Source: Arsenicicoccus piscis (lineage in GTDB: Bacteria; Actinomycetota; Actinomycetes; Actinomycetales; Dermatophilaceae). Taken from it: a stretch of 64,000 nucleotides of DNA. Under the pieces are notes generated by a model, which was given only the letters and a program-made list of their open reading frames with translations, was not told where the DNA came from and did not search any database. Position 1 is the first letter of the stretch. The number at the start of each line of letters is the position of its first letter. Made by a program: the position numbers and the translations under genes. Shown in pieces: positions 51,696 through 59,765 of the stretch. The stretch lies in assembly GCF_022568835.1 (NCBI RefSeq), contig NZ_JAKZHV010000005.1, positions 1-64,000 on the forward strand. Reading direction: 5' to 3'.

Positions 51696-52235
51696 CCCCC
51701 GGCGGCGGCCCGACCCGGAATCCTCGTCCTCGGGCCGACGCAGCCCCCGGTCCTCCAGCTGCTCGAGCAGGTCGCGCAGCTCCGAGCGCAGGTAGTCGCG
51801 AGTGGCCACGTCGCGCAGCGCGATCCGCAGCGCCGCGACCTCCCGGGTGAGGAACTCGGTGTCGGCGAGATTGCGCTCGTCCCGACCGCGGTCCTGCTCG
51901 AGGGCGACCCGGTCGCGGTCGTCCTGACGGTTCTGCGCGAGCAGGATCAGCGGCGCGGCGTAGGACGCCTGCAGCGACAGGATGAGCGTGAGCAGCGTGT
52001 AGTTGAGGCTGCGCGGGTCGAACTGCGCGGACTCGGGCATGAAGGTGTTCCACGCCAGCCACACCACGACGAAGACGGTCATGTAGATCAGGAAGGCGGG
52101 CGTCCCCATGAAGCGGGCGAACGCCTCGCTCGCCTTCCCGAAGCGTTCGGCGTCCATGACCCGCGGGCGGCTGAAGCGGACTCCTGCCTCCCGCGGCTGG
52201 TCGAGCCGGTTCCCGGAGTCGTTGCGCTCAGCCAC
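51693..52235 (-). CDS. DUF1003 membrane protein
   Basis: 180 residues. Two membrane segments (about 47-63 and 78-101), with the family block FIMGTPAFLIYMTVFVVVW-like (seen as FMGTPAFLIYMTVFVVVW) and PRSLNYTLLTLILSLQASYAAPLILLAQNRQ. The C-terminal half is cytoplasmic, charged and likely coiled-coil. Function unknown. Start GTG 52235 overlaps the upstream MgtE-N/CBS gene by eight bases, so the pair are co-translated, consistent with a shared role in ion handling. The stop region contains the mrp -10 element. Confidence 0.85.
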   Translation of the reverse strand: MAERNDSGNRLDQPREAGVRFSRPRVMDAERFGKASEAFARFMGTPAFLIYMTVFVVVWLAWNTFMPESAQFDPRSLNYTLLTLILSLQASYAAPLILLAQNRQDDRDRVALEQDRGRDERNLADTEFLTREVAALRIALRDVATRDYLRSELRDLLEQLEDRGLRRPEDEDSGSGRRRG

Positions 52236-53514
52236 GGATCACCTCGTCACTCTCCTCGTGCCGCTCCTCGCGCCAGTCCTCGGGGAGGATGTGGTCGAGG
52301 ACGTCGTCGACGCTGACCGCGCCGAGCAGGTGCCCGTCGGCGTCGACCACCGGCATGCACACCTGGTTGTAGTTGGCGAGCACGCGGGTGACCGTGCCGA
52401 GGGTGTCCTCGGGGTCCAGCGGCTCCAGCTCCTTGTCGAGGATCGAACCGACGGGGGAGTGCGGCGGCTCGCGCAGCAGGCGCTGGATGTGCACGATGCC
52501 GAGGTAGCGCCCGGTGGGCGTCTCCAGCGGCGGGCGGCACACGCAGACCACGGTGGCGAGCGCGGGGGCCACGTCCTCCTGGCGCACCGTCGCCAGCGCC
52601 TCGGCGATGGTCGCCTCGGGCCCGAGGATGATCGGCTCGGTCGTCATCAGACCACCGGCCGACTCGTCGTCGTAGGTCAGCAGGCGGCGCAGCGGAGCAG
52701 CCTCGCCGGGCTCCATCAGCTGCAGCAGCTCCTCCTGGCGGTCCTGCGGCAGCTCGGACAGCAGGTCGGCGGCGTCGTCGGGCTCCATCGCCTCGAGCAC
52801 GTCGGCGGCGCGCTCGACGTCGAGGCTGGCGAGGATCTCGATCTGGTCGTCGGCCGGGAGCTCCTCCATGACGTCGGCGAGCTTGTCGTCGTCGAGGCTG
52901 GTCGCGACCTCCACCCGGCGCTGCGGGGTGAGCTCGTGGATGACCTCGGCGAGGTCGGCCGGCCGGGAGTCGTCGTAGCTCTCGAGGAGCCGCGCCGCTC
53001 CCTGCCCGCTCGCGGACAGGTGCAGGCCGGTGACGTCGGCGACGTCGACCAGGCGCGTCTCGCCGCGGCGCCCGGTGATGCGCCGCAGCCCACCGCCCTG
53101 GGACGGCACACCCTTGCGCACGTAGACCTTGGTGACCGCCCACTCGCGGCCCCGCTCGGGCTCCATCAGGATGTCCTCGACGGTGGCCTCGTAGGCCTCC
53201 TGGCCGGCTTCCTGGACCTGCACCCCGCGGTCGAGCACCTCGGCCAGCGCCAGGGTCTCGGTGGGACGCTGCTCGAACCGGCGCATGTTGACCAGGCCGG
53301 TCGTGACGACCTGACCGGCGTCCATGTTGGTGACGCGGGTGATCGGCACGAACACCCGGCGGCGGCCGGCCACCTCGACGACGAGGCCCAGCACGCGGGG
53401 CCGGCGGCGGGTGGCGGGGAAGGCCAGCACGACGTCGCGGACGCGCCCCACACGGTCGCCGAGCGGGTCGAAGACCGACAGCCCGGCGAGGCGTGCGACG
53501 AAGACGCGCGTCAT
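52228..53514 (-). CDS. MgtE N-domain / CBS-pair protein without membrane segments
   Basis: About 428 residues. An N-terminal PRC-barrel-like part (VFVARLAGLSVFDPLGDRVGRVRDVV) and second copy (about 110-165) precede an MgtE_N superhelix (PADLAEVIHELTPQRRVEVATSLDDD) and two CBS domains (GLMTTEPIILGP; YNQVCMPVVDADGHLLGAVSVDDVLDHI). The Mg2+ channel domain of true MgtE is absent, so it may be a soluble sensor or a partner for DUF1003. ATG 53514 is chosen because the protein then starts MTRVFVARL, close to related proteins; GTG 53523 and TTG 53532 are in frame upstream. Confidence 0.83.
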   Translation of the reverse strand: MTRVFVARLAGLSVFDPLGDRVGRVRDVVLAFPATRRRPRVLGLVVEVAGRRRVFVPITRVTNMDAGQVVTTGLVNMRRFEQRPTETLALAEVLDRGVQVQEAGQEAYEATVEDILMEPERGREWAVTKVYVRKGVPSQGGGLRRITGRRGETRLVDVADVTGLHLSASGQGAARLLESYDDSRPADLAEVIHELTPQRRVEVATSLDDDKLADVMEELPADDQIEILASLDVERAADVLEAMEPDDAADLLSELPQDRQEELLQLMEPGEAAPLRRLLTYDDESAGGLMTTEPIILGPEATIAEALATVRQEDVAPALATVVCVCRPPLETPTGRYLGIVHIQRLLREPPHSPVGSILDKELEPLDPEDTLGTVTRVLANYNQVCMPVVDADGHLLGAVSVDDVLDHILPEDWREERHEESDEVIRG

Positions 53515-53556
53515 GGTGGCCACGAGCGGCAAGCCTAACGCGTGCGGTTGTCCGAA

Positions 53557-53589
53557 CGGACCGAGCCGGACCGAGTCGGACCGAGTCGG
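53557..53589. repeat. 10-bp tandem repeat upstream of the MgtE-N/CBS gene
   Basis: Three units cggaccgag(c/t) plus a partial one. The spacer 53533-53824 (292 bp) otherwise shows no gene; a gtcac-gtgac mini-hairpin lies near 53611-53629. Confidence 0.7.
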
Positions 53590-53824
53590 CGTGACACGTT
53601 CCGTGGCGGCTCGTCACGCACCGGGTGACAACCCGCAGGCCGGGTGATTCGATGAGCGCCCGGGGCAACCTTTGCGGGACCTGAGTGCGTCTTGGGGTGT
53701 GTAAGGCAGATCAGGCAGGGCTGGTGCCGACGAGCAACGTCGCACCGGGCGGCGCGACGACGACGTCGTGGCCGAGGGAGCGTGGCACCGCGTCGAGGAC
53801 CGGGCCGCAGAGTAGGGGTATCTC

Positions 53825-54574
53825 ATGCTGGTGATGACTCGTCGAGACCTGTTCCGAGCCGGATCGGTCGCCGCGGCCGGTGCCGCGCTCGCAGGAGGGG
53901 CGGTCGCGGGTGCGTCCGGTGCGGGGGCGGCCGGCCTCGCCCCGAGTGCCGCAGCGAGCGCCGCGGCCGTCAGCAGCGGCCTGCGGGTCGGCTCGCGCGG
54001 CCCCAAGGTCGTGGCCCTGCAGAACCGGCTGAACGCCCTCGGCTACTACGCGGGTCGGGCCGACGGGGTCTACGCCGGCCAGACCCGGCAGGCCGTCCTC
54101 GCCGTGCAGAAGGTTGCCGGCCTGTCCCGCGTGGGCTCGGTCGGCACCGGCACCGCGTCCGCGCTCAACCGCGGCGTGCGACCCAAGGCGCGGTCGACCT
54201 CCGGTCACGTCATCGAGATCGACAAGGCCCGTCAGGTGCTGCTCGTGGTCGACGGTGGCCGGGTCACCCGGATCTACAACTGCTCGAGCGGCAACGGTCA
54301 CTACTACTACGACCGCGGCAAGCGGGTGCGCGCCGTGACGCCGTCCGGCACCTTCCGGTTCTACTGGCAGGTGGCAAACGGGTGGCAGCACGGCCGACTG
54401 GGCGACATGTACCGCCCGATGTACTTCAATGGCGGCGTGGCCGTGCACGGCTCGCGGTTCGACGTGGGTGCGTGGCCATCGAGCCACGGCTGCGTGCGGG
54501 TCTACAACGGGACCATGGACGAGCTGCGCCGGGGCCGGGCCATCTACCTGGGCGGCACCGTCCGGGTCTACTGA
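53825..54574 (+). CDS. Tat-exported L,D-transpeptidase with peptidoglycan-binding domain
   Basis: 249 residues. A twin-arginine signal (MTRRDLFRAGS, then an Ala/Gly-rich h-region to about residue 45) is followed by a PG_binding_1 domain (about 52-117, LQNRLNALGYYAGRADGVYA) and a YkuD domain (about 127-249) with His 208 in VAVHGS and the catalytic SSHGCVRV (C223). It would form 3-3 cross-links or attach proteins in the cell wall. The Tat route is uncommon for YkuD proteins. ATG 53825 or 53834; the latter gives the tidy MTRRDLF start. Confidence 0.9.
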   Translation: MLVMTRRDLFRAGSVAAAGAALAGGAVAGASGAGAAGLAPSAAASAAAVSSGLRVGSRGPKVVALQNRLNALGYYAGRADGVYAGQTRQAVLAVQKVAGLSRVGSVGTGTASALNRGVRPKARSTSGHVIEIDKARQVLLVVDGGRVTRIYNCSSGNGHYYYDRGKRVRAVTPSGTFRFYWQVANGWQHGRLGDMYRPMYFNGGVAVHGSRFDVGAWPSSHGCVRVYNGTMDELRRGRAIYLGGTVRVY

Positions 54575-54666
54575 CTCCCCGGGGGCAACTGTCGGCACCG
54601 GGCTCGTGGGGGCGAGCCGCCGACGACGGGGTGGAACCCGACGTGTGAGGGCACGGGGTTCCCAGC

Positions 54667-54698
54667 AGGGGCCACCAGCGATCGCGCTGGTGGCCCCT
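54667..54698. terminator. Bidirectional terminator, 14-bp stem
   Basis: Arms aggggccaccagcg and its exact complement with loop atcg, between the L,D-transpeptidase (+) and the RIO kinase (-), which converge on it. Confidence 0.85.
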
Positions 54699-54729
54699 CG
54701 CCGTTGCCGGCGCCGACAACCCTCTGGCG

Positions 54730-55560
54730 TCAGCGTGACGTCGCCGCCGCGACGACCTCCCCCTGGAGCATCCCCTCGTCGACGTCGAGGCCGCGCCGGA
54801 CGAACCACTGACAGACGTTGGCGACGTCGCGTGCGAGCAGGTCGAAGCCGTGCGGGTTGCCGATCACGTCGACGATCTGGGGCCAGTCGATGACGACGAC
54901 CTGGTCCTGGTCGGGACCGGTCACGAGGACGTTGTAGGGCGACAGGTCACCGTGCGCCCACCCCTCACCGGCCAGCACGAGCAGGACCGTGCGCAGCTGC
55001 TCGTAGAGCTCGGCCAGCACCGGCGGCGACGGCCGGGTCTGGGCCAGCCGCGGTGCGGCGACGCCGTCCGCGGTGCCGATGAACTCCATCAGCATCTCGG
55101 TGCCGGTCAGCTGCACGGGATAGGGGACCGGCAGGCCGAGCGACCAGAGCCGGTCGAGCGCCGCGAACTCGGCGCCGGCCCACTGGGTCGTGATCACGTC
55201 CTTGCCGAAGTCGGTCCGGCGGGCCATGGCGCGGGTCTCGCGCGAGCGCCGCACCCGGCGCCCCTCGAGATAGCCCGCGTCGCGGTGGAACATGCGGTGG
55301 TCCGCCGTGCGGTAGCGCTTGGCGGCCAGGACCACCGCGCCGTCCGGGTCCGCGGGGACCCATCGCCGGAGCAGGTGGACGTCGGCCTCCTTGCCGGACT
55401 TGAGGATGCCGAGGTCGGCGTCGACGGCGCCGAGCGCCGTGATCACCCAGGGTGGGCGCGGCTCGGGGCCGTGCTGGGCACCGTCCCAGGTGGACCAGCG
55501 CTCGCCCTCGGGCGGGTCGTCCGGTCTGCTGTCGACGGCGAGGTCGGGTAGGCCGTGCAG
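54730..55560 (-). CDS. RIO-type atypical serine/threonine kinase
   Basis: About 276 residues. RIO1-like domain: GILKSGKEADVHLL (loop over ATP), LAAKRYR (Lys), MEFIG hinge, HGDLSPYNVLV (catalytic loop) and VVIDWPQ with the metal Asp (DFG replaced by DWP as in RIO kinases). Function in bacteria unknown, perhaps ribosome-related by analogy. The N-terminus is uncertain: AAGGAG lies seven bases before a CTG at 55558-55560, giving LHGLPDLAVD, with no ATG or GTG near in this frame except GTG 55653, which lacks a site. Either a rare CTG start or a small sequence error. Confidence 0.82.
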   Translation of the reverse strand: MHGLPDLAVDSRPDDPPEGERWSTWDGAQHGPEPRPPWVITALGAVDADLGILKSGKEADVHLLRRWVPADPDGAVVLAAKRYRTADHRMFHRDAGYLEGRRVRRSRETRAMARRTDFGKDVITTQWAGAEFAALDRLWSLGLPVPYPVQLTGTEMLMEFIGTADGVAAPRLAQTRPSPPVLAELYEQLRTVLLVLAGEGWAHGDLSPYNVLVTGPDQDQVVVIDWPQIVDVIGNPHGFDLLARDVANVCQWFVRRGLDVDEGMLQGEVVAAATSR

Positions 55561-55826
55561 GGCACGTCTCCTTCGTCGGTGGGTTCGGTCGGGCCCAGCA
55601 TGGCGCTCGGTCCGTGGGGACGGCGACTGGTTTTCGGGGGTGCTCCGGACCACGGGCCGGGCGTCGGCCCGGACATCGGCCTGGTCCCGACCACGGCCCG
55701 GGCGTGGTGAGGCTCACGCTCGGGTTGGCTGTCGAGGGGTCCGGCGGCTCGGCATACTCGGGAGTAACGACCGACCCGAGCGGCACCCCGCCGGACCAGC
55801 CCCACCAACGAAGCCGGAGACCCCTC

Positions 55827-57023
55827 ATGGGACGCATCCAGACCACCGACGGCCTCACCGAGGAGCAGCAGGAGCTGCTGGCTCTCGTGCGCGAGTTCGT
55901 CGACGAGCAGATCATCCCGAACGCTCAGGAGCTGGAGCACTCCGACACCTACCCCGAGCAGATCGTCGAGCAGATGAAGGAGCTCGGGATCTTCGGGCTG
56001 ATGATCCCCGAGGAGTACGGCGGCCTGGGGGAGTCGCTGCTCACCTACGCGCTCACGGTCGAGGAGATCGCCCGCGGCTGGATGAGCGTGAGCGGCATCA
56101 TCAACACCCACTTCATCGTGGCCTACATGATCCTGCAGCACGGCACGGACGAGCAGAAGCAGAAGTACCTGCCCAAGATGGCCACCGGCGAGATCCGCGG
56201 CGCCTTCTCGATGTCGGAGCCGGGCTGCGGCTCGGACGTCTCGGCGATCCGGACCAAGGCCGTCAACACCGAGGGTGACACCTGGGTCATCAACGGCCAG
56301 AAGATGTGGCTCACCAACGGCGGCAGTGCCAACCTGGTCGCGTGCCTGGTCCGCACGGACACCGGCGCCGACTCGGTCTACAAGAACATGTCGACGTTCC
56401 TGCTGGAGAAGGAGCCCGGCTTCGGGCAGACCGCGCCGGGCATCACCGTCCCGGGCAAGATCGAGAAGATGGGCTACAAGGGCGTCGACACCACCGAGCT
56501 CGTGCTCGAGAACGTCGAGAAGACCACCGCCGACATCCTCGGCGGGGAGCCGGGCCGCGGGTTCTACCAGATGATGGACGGCGTCGAGGTGGGCCGGGTC
56601 AACGTCGCGGCGCGCGCCTGCGGGGTCGCGCAGCGTGCCTTCGAGCTGGGCATCGCCTACGCGCAGCAGCGGGAGACCTTCGGCAAGAAGATCGCGCAGC
56701 ACCAGGCCGTGATGTTCCGCCTCGCCGACATGGCCACCAAGGCCGAGGCCGCGCACCAGATGATGGTGAAGGCGGCGCGGCTCAAGGACGCCGGCCAGCG
56801 CAACGACCTCGAGGCCGGCATGGCGAAGTACCTCGCGTCGGAGTACTGCGCCGAGGTCGTCGAGGACTCCTTCCGCATCCACGGCGGCTACGGCTACTCC
56901 AAGGAGTACGAGATCGAGCGGCTCTACCGCGAGGCGCCGATGCTGCTCATCGGCGAGGGCACCGCGGACATCCAGCGGATGATCATTGGTCGCCGGCTGC
57001 TCGAGGACTACAAGGCCCGGTAG
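55827..57023 (+). CDS. Acyl-CoA dehydrogenase
   Basis: 398 residues. FAD flavoenzyme for the first step of fatty-acid or branched-chain acyl-CoA oxidation. Conserved signature MSEPGCGSDVSAIRTKA, KMWLTNGGSANLV, RETFGKKIAQHQAVMFRLADM, and the C-terminal GGYGYSKEYEIERLYREAPMLLIGEGTADIQRMII. The last block carries a Glu in the position of the catalytic base (GEGT). Chain-length preference unknown. ATG 55827 has GGAGA upstream. It is followed within 26 bases by a hairpin terminator, so the next cluster is separate. Confidence 0.93.
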   Translation: MGRIQTTDGLTEEQQELLALVREFVDEQIIPNAQELEHSDTYPEQIVEQMKELGIFGLMIPEEYGGLGESLLTYALTVEEIARGWMSVSGIINTHFIVAYMILQHGTDEQKQKYLPKMATGEIRGAFSMSEPGCGSDVSAIRTKAVNTEGDTWVINGQKMWLTNGGSANLVACLVRTDTGADSVYKNMSTFLLEKEPGFGQTAPGITVPGKIEKMGYKGVDTTELVLENVEKTTADILGGEPGRGFYQMMDGVEVGRVNVAARACGVAQRAFELGIAYAQQRETFGKKIAQHQAVMFRLADMATKAEAAHQMMVKAARLKDAGQRNDLEAGMAKYLASEYCAEVVEDSFRIHGGYGYSKEYEIERLYREAPMLLIGEGTADIQRMIIGRRLLEDYKAR

Positions 57024-57048
57024 ACCTCCCGCCGAGCTCGCGTGAGCT

Positions 57049-57067
57049 CTCACCCACCCTGGGTGAG
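57049..57067 (+). terminator. Hairpin after the acyl-CoA dehydrogenase
   Basis: ctcaccca-ccc-tgggtgag, an 8-bp stem with 3-base loop, 26 bases past the stop. No U-run. Confidence 0.55.
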
Positions 57068-57147
57068 GGCCTGCGTCAGGCGCGGCGACCTTGGGTGAAG
57101 GGGCTGGCGAGGCGGCGTGACGATCCGTCGTGGACGTTGCACGTCCC

Positions 57148-57195
57148 GGGTGAATTGGGCGCCCGAGTCCTGGGCCAGGGCTAGAGGATTCACCC
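57148..57195. other. Inverted repeat in the leader of the redox cluster
   Basis: gggtgaat (57148-57155) and attcaccc (57188-57195) are exact complements 32 bases apart. The motif (c/t)gggtga also occurs at 57059 and 57092. The region 57068-57272 has no gene and is probably the 5' leader of the peptide gene at 57273. No known riboswitch was recognised. Confidence 0.45.
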
Positions 57196-57272
57196 ATCTG
57201 GCTGACAGCATCCTCCCGTCGCATGGGTCCCTCGGATGGCCCACGCACCTAGCAACGGCGAGGAGAACGGGC

Positions 57273-57368
57273 ATGGCTTCGCTCACGAAGACGAGGCGCA
57301 GCCCGAGCGTGTCCTCGGCGCCCGACGGCTCGATGACCGTGGCCTCCCTGATCGGGAAGCACCGATGA
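57273..57368 (+). CDS. 31-residue peptide of unknown function
   Basis: MASLTKTRRSPSVSS ... MTVASLIGKHR. GAGGAG lies eight bases before the ATG, a better ribosome site than most in the window. The stop overlaps the next ATG (ATGA), so translation is coupled. Basic and Ser-rich, no Cys, no membrane segment. It could be a regulatory leader peptide, a small subunit or a precursor; a frame error joining it to the following gene is also possible. Not recognised. Confidence 0.5.
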   Translation: MASLTKTRRSPSVSSAPDGSMTVASLIGKHR

Positions 57369-57792
57369 CCATCTTCAGCGGACCGGCACCCGCGCTCGCC
57401 AACGTGGGGGAGCTCTACGCGGTGCTGGACCCGGACGACACCGCCGAGGGCATGCGCGTGGCGCCGCAGCGGGCCACCGGCCTGACCATGATGAACGAGC
57501 ACGTGCTGCTGGTCTGCGACGACTCGGTGTCCTTCGACCTGCCCGGCCCGGCGCACGCCGACCAGATGGTCCCGCGCCACCGCGGCGGCAAGACCCGGCA
57601 CGGGGAGATCTGGCGCACCCTGCTCCCCGGCAGCTCCGGCGCCCGGCCGCACGGCTACTCCTATGTCGTCGGCACGCCCACGGGGCGGCCGAGGTCGAGG
57701 TCAGCAACCCGGACTCGATCAGCGACCAGTCGTCGACCACCGTGCTCGACTCCCTCGACGTGACCTGGACGACCGATCGGAAGAGCCGCTGA
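57365..57792 (+). CDS. Unrecognised protein of the redox cluster, one frameshift
   Basis: About 142 residues after repair. Starts MTIFSGPAPALANVGELYAV and contains MMNEHVLLVCDDSVSF, HADQMVPRHRGGKTRHGEIW. In the uncorrected frame the end is Arg-rich nonsense; restoring one G in the run at 57682-57685 gives GTPTGAAEVEVSNPDS ... VTWTTDRKSR, a stop at 57790 and a one-base gap to the next gene. No signal peptide or Cys pair; function unknown. Its place at the head of a MauD/MauE-type cluster suggests a role with the exported protein. Confidence 0.6.
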
Positions 57793-57793
57793 C

Positions 57794-58228
57794 ATGAGTC
57801 CGTGGGTCGCCGTCGTCGTCAGCTGGATCGCCATCGTGGTCCTCTATCTCGGGCTGGCCGCCTGCCTGCGCGAGATCAGGTTGCTGCGCGGTCAGGTGAG
57901 TCGGCTGACCTACCCGGCCGGTGCCGCGTCCGACAGCGCGTGCCCGTTGTGCCGGCTCGTCCTCGCCCGGCTCGCGGACCTGTCGTCACGCCTGCCCGAG
58001 CCCGCCGTCCTGCTGACCTACGAGAGCGACGACGTCTGGGGCCCGCTGCCGGCGGGGATCCGCGTCGTGCGGGACGACCCGTCCTGGTCGGCGGTCGCCC
58101 ACCTCACCCCGCCGGTCCTGATGCTCGTCGCGCCCTCCGGAGAGGTCCTTGAGCTGGCCCTTCCCGCCGGCCCCGACGACGTGGACCGCGCCCTCGAGTC
58201 GTTCCGCACGTTCTACTCCCGGCACTGA
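57794..58228 (+). CDS. Membrane-anchored MauD-like thiol-redox protein
   Basis: 144 residues. An N-terminal membrane segment (about 4-24) and a short linker lead to an external domain with CPLC (50-53), a thioredoxin-type CxxC, then LSSRLPEPAVLLTYES and LTPPVLMLVAPSGEVLEL, which fits the beta-strand and cis-Pro part of a thioredoxin fold. MauD of methylamine-dehydrogenase operons has this layout and forms disulfides in the small subunit. The gene follows the previous one by one base. Family assignment by layout only. Confidence 0.65.
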   Translation: MSPWVAVVVSWIAIVVLYLGLAACLREIRLLRGQVSRLTYPAGAASDSACPLCRLVLARLADLSSRLPEPAVLLTYESDDVWGPLPAGIRVVRDDPSWSAVAHLTPPVLMLVAPSGEVLELALPAGPDDVDRALESFRTFYSRH

Positions 58229-58236
58229 GCCCGCGA

Positions 58237-58275
58237 GCAGACCCGCCCACCAGACCCGCCCAGCAGACCCGCACG
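58237..58275 (+). repeat. 13-bp tandem repeat before the six-Cys gene
   Basis: Three units containing cagacccgc lie in the 63-bp gap between the MauD-like gene and the Tat-exported protein, just before its AAAGGGA ribosome site. Confidence 0.75.
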
Positions 58276-58291
58276 CCGAAAGGGACGTCCC

Positions 58292-59041
58292 ATGGCCCTG
58301 GACCTCACCACCATCCCGTCGACCGAGGCCGACTCCTCGACCCCGACCACCCGAACCCTGGCGCTCACCGGGCTCGGGTCGCTGGCCCGGCGTCGCACCG
58401 TGCTGCGCGGCGTCGCGCTGTCGGGCGCCGCCGTCGGTGCCACCGCCCTCGGGTGGTCGCCGCTCGTCCAGCAGCCGCGGTCCGCGGCCGGGACCAGCCC
58501 CACCGGCCTCACCGGCTGGGACGCCATCGACTGCCGCGCCGGCTACCCGAACGGCTACCGCGAGTCCAACGACACCGAGGGCGCCTACGTCAACGCCGGA
58601 GCGGCCTGCTACGGCGGCTACATCATGGGGTCGACCCGCTGCGACAGCACCGGTTGGCACCGCAGCGACACCGAGATCGCCGGCTCGCAGACGCGCTACA
58701 ACCGACCCATCTCCTCGGCCTGCGGGGCGACGACCACCAAGAACGCCTGGCGCTGGACCGTCAACGGCGTGACCTACCGGTGCTCGGACGGCTCCATGAC
58801 GGTCCGGACCCTGACGTCCTACACGTACCTGACGATCTGCCGGACGGCGGTCTCGGGCGGTTCGACGCCGACCGCGCCGGCGACCCCGACCAGCACGCCC
58901 ACCAGCACGCCGACTCCGACGAGCACGCCGACTCCGACGTCCACCAGCCCCACGCCGACGCCGACCTCGACGAGCCCGACGCCCACCCCGACGACCACCA
59001 CGACGTCCGACCCGTGGTGGTGGTGGTTCTTCGGCTGGTGA
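58292..59041 (+). CDS. Tat-exported six-cysteine protein with Ser/Thr/Pro stalk and Trp-rich C-terminus
   Basis: 249 residues. A 32-residue N-region precedes twin arginines in LARRRTVLRG (31-40) and a hydrophobic stretch, so it is exported folded. The core (about 70-188) has exactly six Cys (81, 106, 117, 144, 164, 183), suggesting three disulfides, plus four Trp. A tail of ~50 residues is almost only Thr, Pro and Ser and ends DPWWWWFFGW. The context (MauD-like, MauE-like) recalls the methylamine-dehydrogenase small subunit, which is Tat-exported and disulfide-rich, but no sequence match can be claimed and no large subunit is present. AAAGGGA precedes ATG 58292. Confidence 0.75.
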   Translation: MALDLTTIPSTEADSSTPTTRTLALTGLGSLARRRTVLRGVALSGAAVGATALGWSPLVQQPRSAAGTSPTGLTGWDAIDCRAGYPNGYRESNDTEGAYVNAGAACYGGYIMGSTRCDSTGWHRSDTEIAGSQTRYNRPISSACGATTTKNAWRWTVNGVTYRCSDGSMTVRTLTSYTYLTICRTAVSGGSTPTAPATPTSTPTSTPTPTSTPTPTSTSPTPTPTSTSPTPTPTTTTTSDPWWWWFFGW

Positions 59042-59099
59042 GCGTCTCGACCACCCCGTCCGGCGCGCCTGGCACCCGCTCGTCGGTGCCACGCTCGTC

Positions 59100-59765
59100 G
59101 TGCTGCCCGCCGTCGCTGCAGTGGCCCTCGCCCTCCTGACCGGCCCGGCCCCCTTCGGTCTCGGCCCCGTGACCGGGGGTGTCGTCACCGCGCTCGTCGT
59201 GCTGACGCTCGGCTCGCTGCTGCGGCTGGCCCTGCCCTGGTGGGCCTGGGCCGGGCTGCTCGCCACCTGGTTCGTCGTGATCGCCGTCCGCGAGATGGGT
59301 CTGGTGTCGTTCCGGCTGCCGCAGAACGCTCGGCTGGTCCCCGAGACCGTCTTTCGGCACGGCAGGTTCTTCGGGCCGTTCGAGTTCGGCTTCGAGATGG
59401 GCACGGGGGTGCGCACGTACGTGACCAGCGGGCTGCCCTACGTCGCCGTCCCCGTCGTCGCGCTGTTCGCCGGCCCGCTCGGTGCCGTACTCACCGGGGT
59501 GGGCTGGGGTCTCGGTCGGCAGCTGATGACCGCCGCCAACCTGCGCTACAGCCCCGACGGCGACTGGGACCTGGCCTTCGACGACCACGGCGCACTGATC
59601 CGGCGCCCGGGTCGCGCTCCCCGGCGTAGCCCGTGCCCGCAGCGAGCAGCGCCGCGATGGACAGCACGGCCGCGCGGGTCGTCGTCGCAGCCCCGGCCGG
59701 CTCGTCGCCCCCGAAGCAGCCGCACGGCGTGGCCGGCCGCAGCCGCCACACCAGGGCGAGGTTGA
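59100..59765 (+). CDS. Small integral membrane protein of the redox cluster
   Basis: About 175 plausible residues (to ~59630) in a frame of 221. Segments at about 2-16, 23-42, 45-62 and 113-142. Between the third and fourth lies an external part with REMGLVSFRLPQNARLVPETVFRHGRFFGPFEFGFEMGTGVRTYVTSG. Not recognised. GTG 59100 is the first usable start, but the upstream frame is open and reads ERLDHPVRRAWHPLVGATLVVLP, so the N-terminus may be longer. The Arg/Pro-rich end after 59630 runs antisense to the MauE-like gene and is probably not translated or is due to a lost base. Confidence 0.55.
   Translation: MLPAVAAVALALLTGPAPFGLGPVTGGVVTALVVLTLGSLLRLALPWWAWAGLLATWFVVIAVREMGLVSFRLPQNARLVPETVFRHGRFFGPFEFGFEMGTGVRTYVTSGLPYVAVPVVALFAGPLGAVLTGVGWGLGRQLMTAANLRYSPDGDWDLAFDDHGALIRRPGRAPRRSPCPQRAAPRWTARPRGSSSQPRPARRPRSSRTAWPAAAATPGRG

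Noticed and set aside
53590..53824. Possible c-di-AMP (ydaO-type) riboswitch before the L,D-transpeptidase
   Set aside because: Such switches control wall hydrolases in actinobacteria and a few gggtga-like words are present, but the core conserved blocks were not found.
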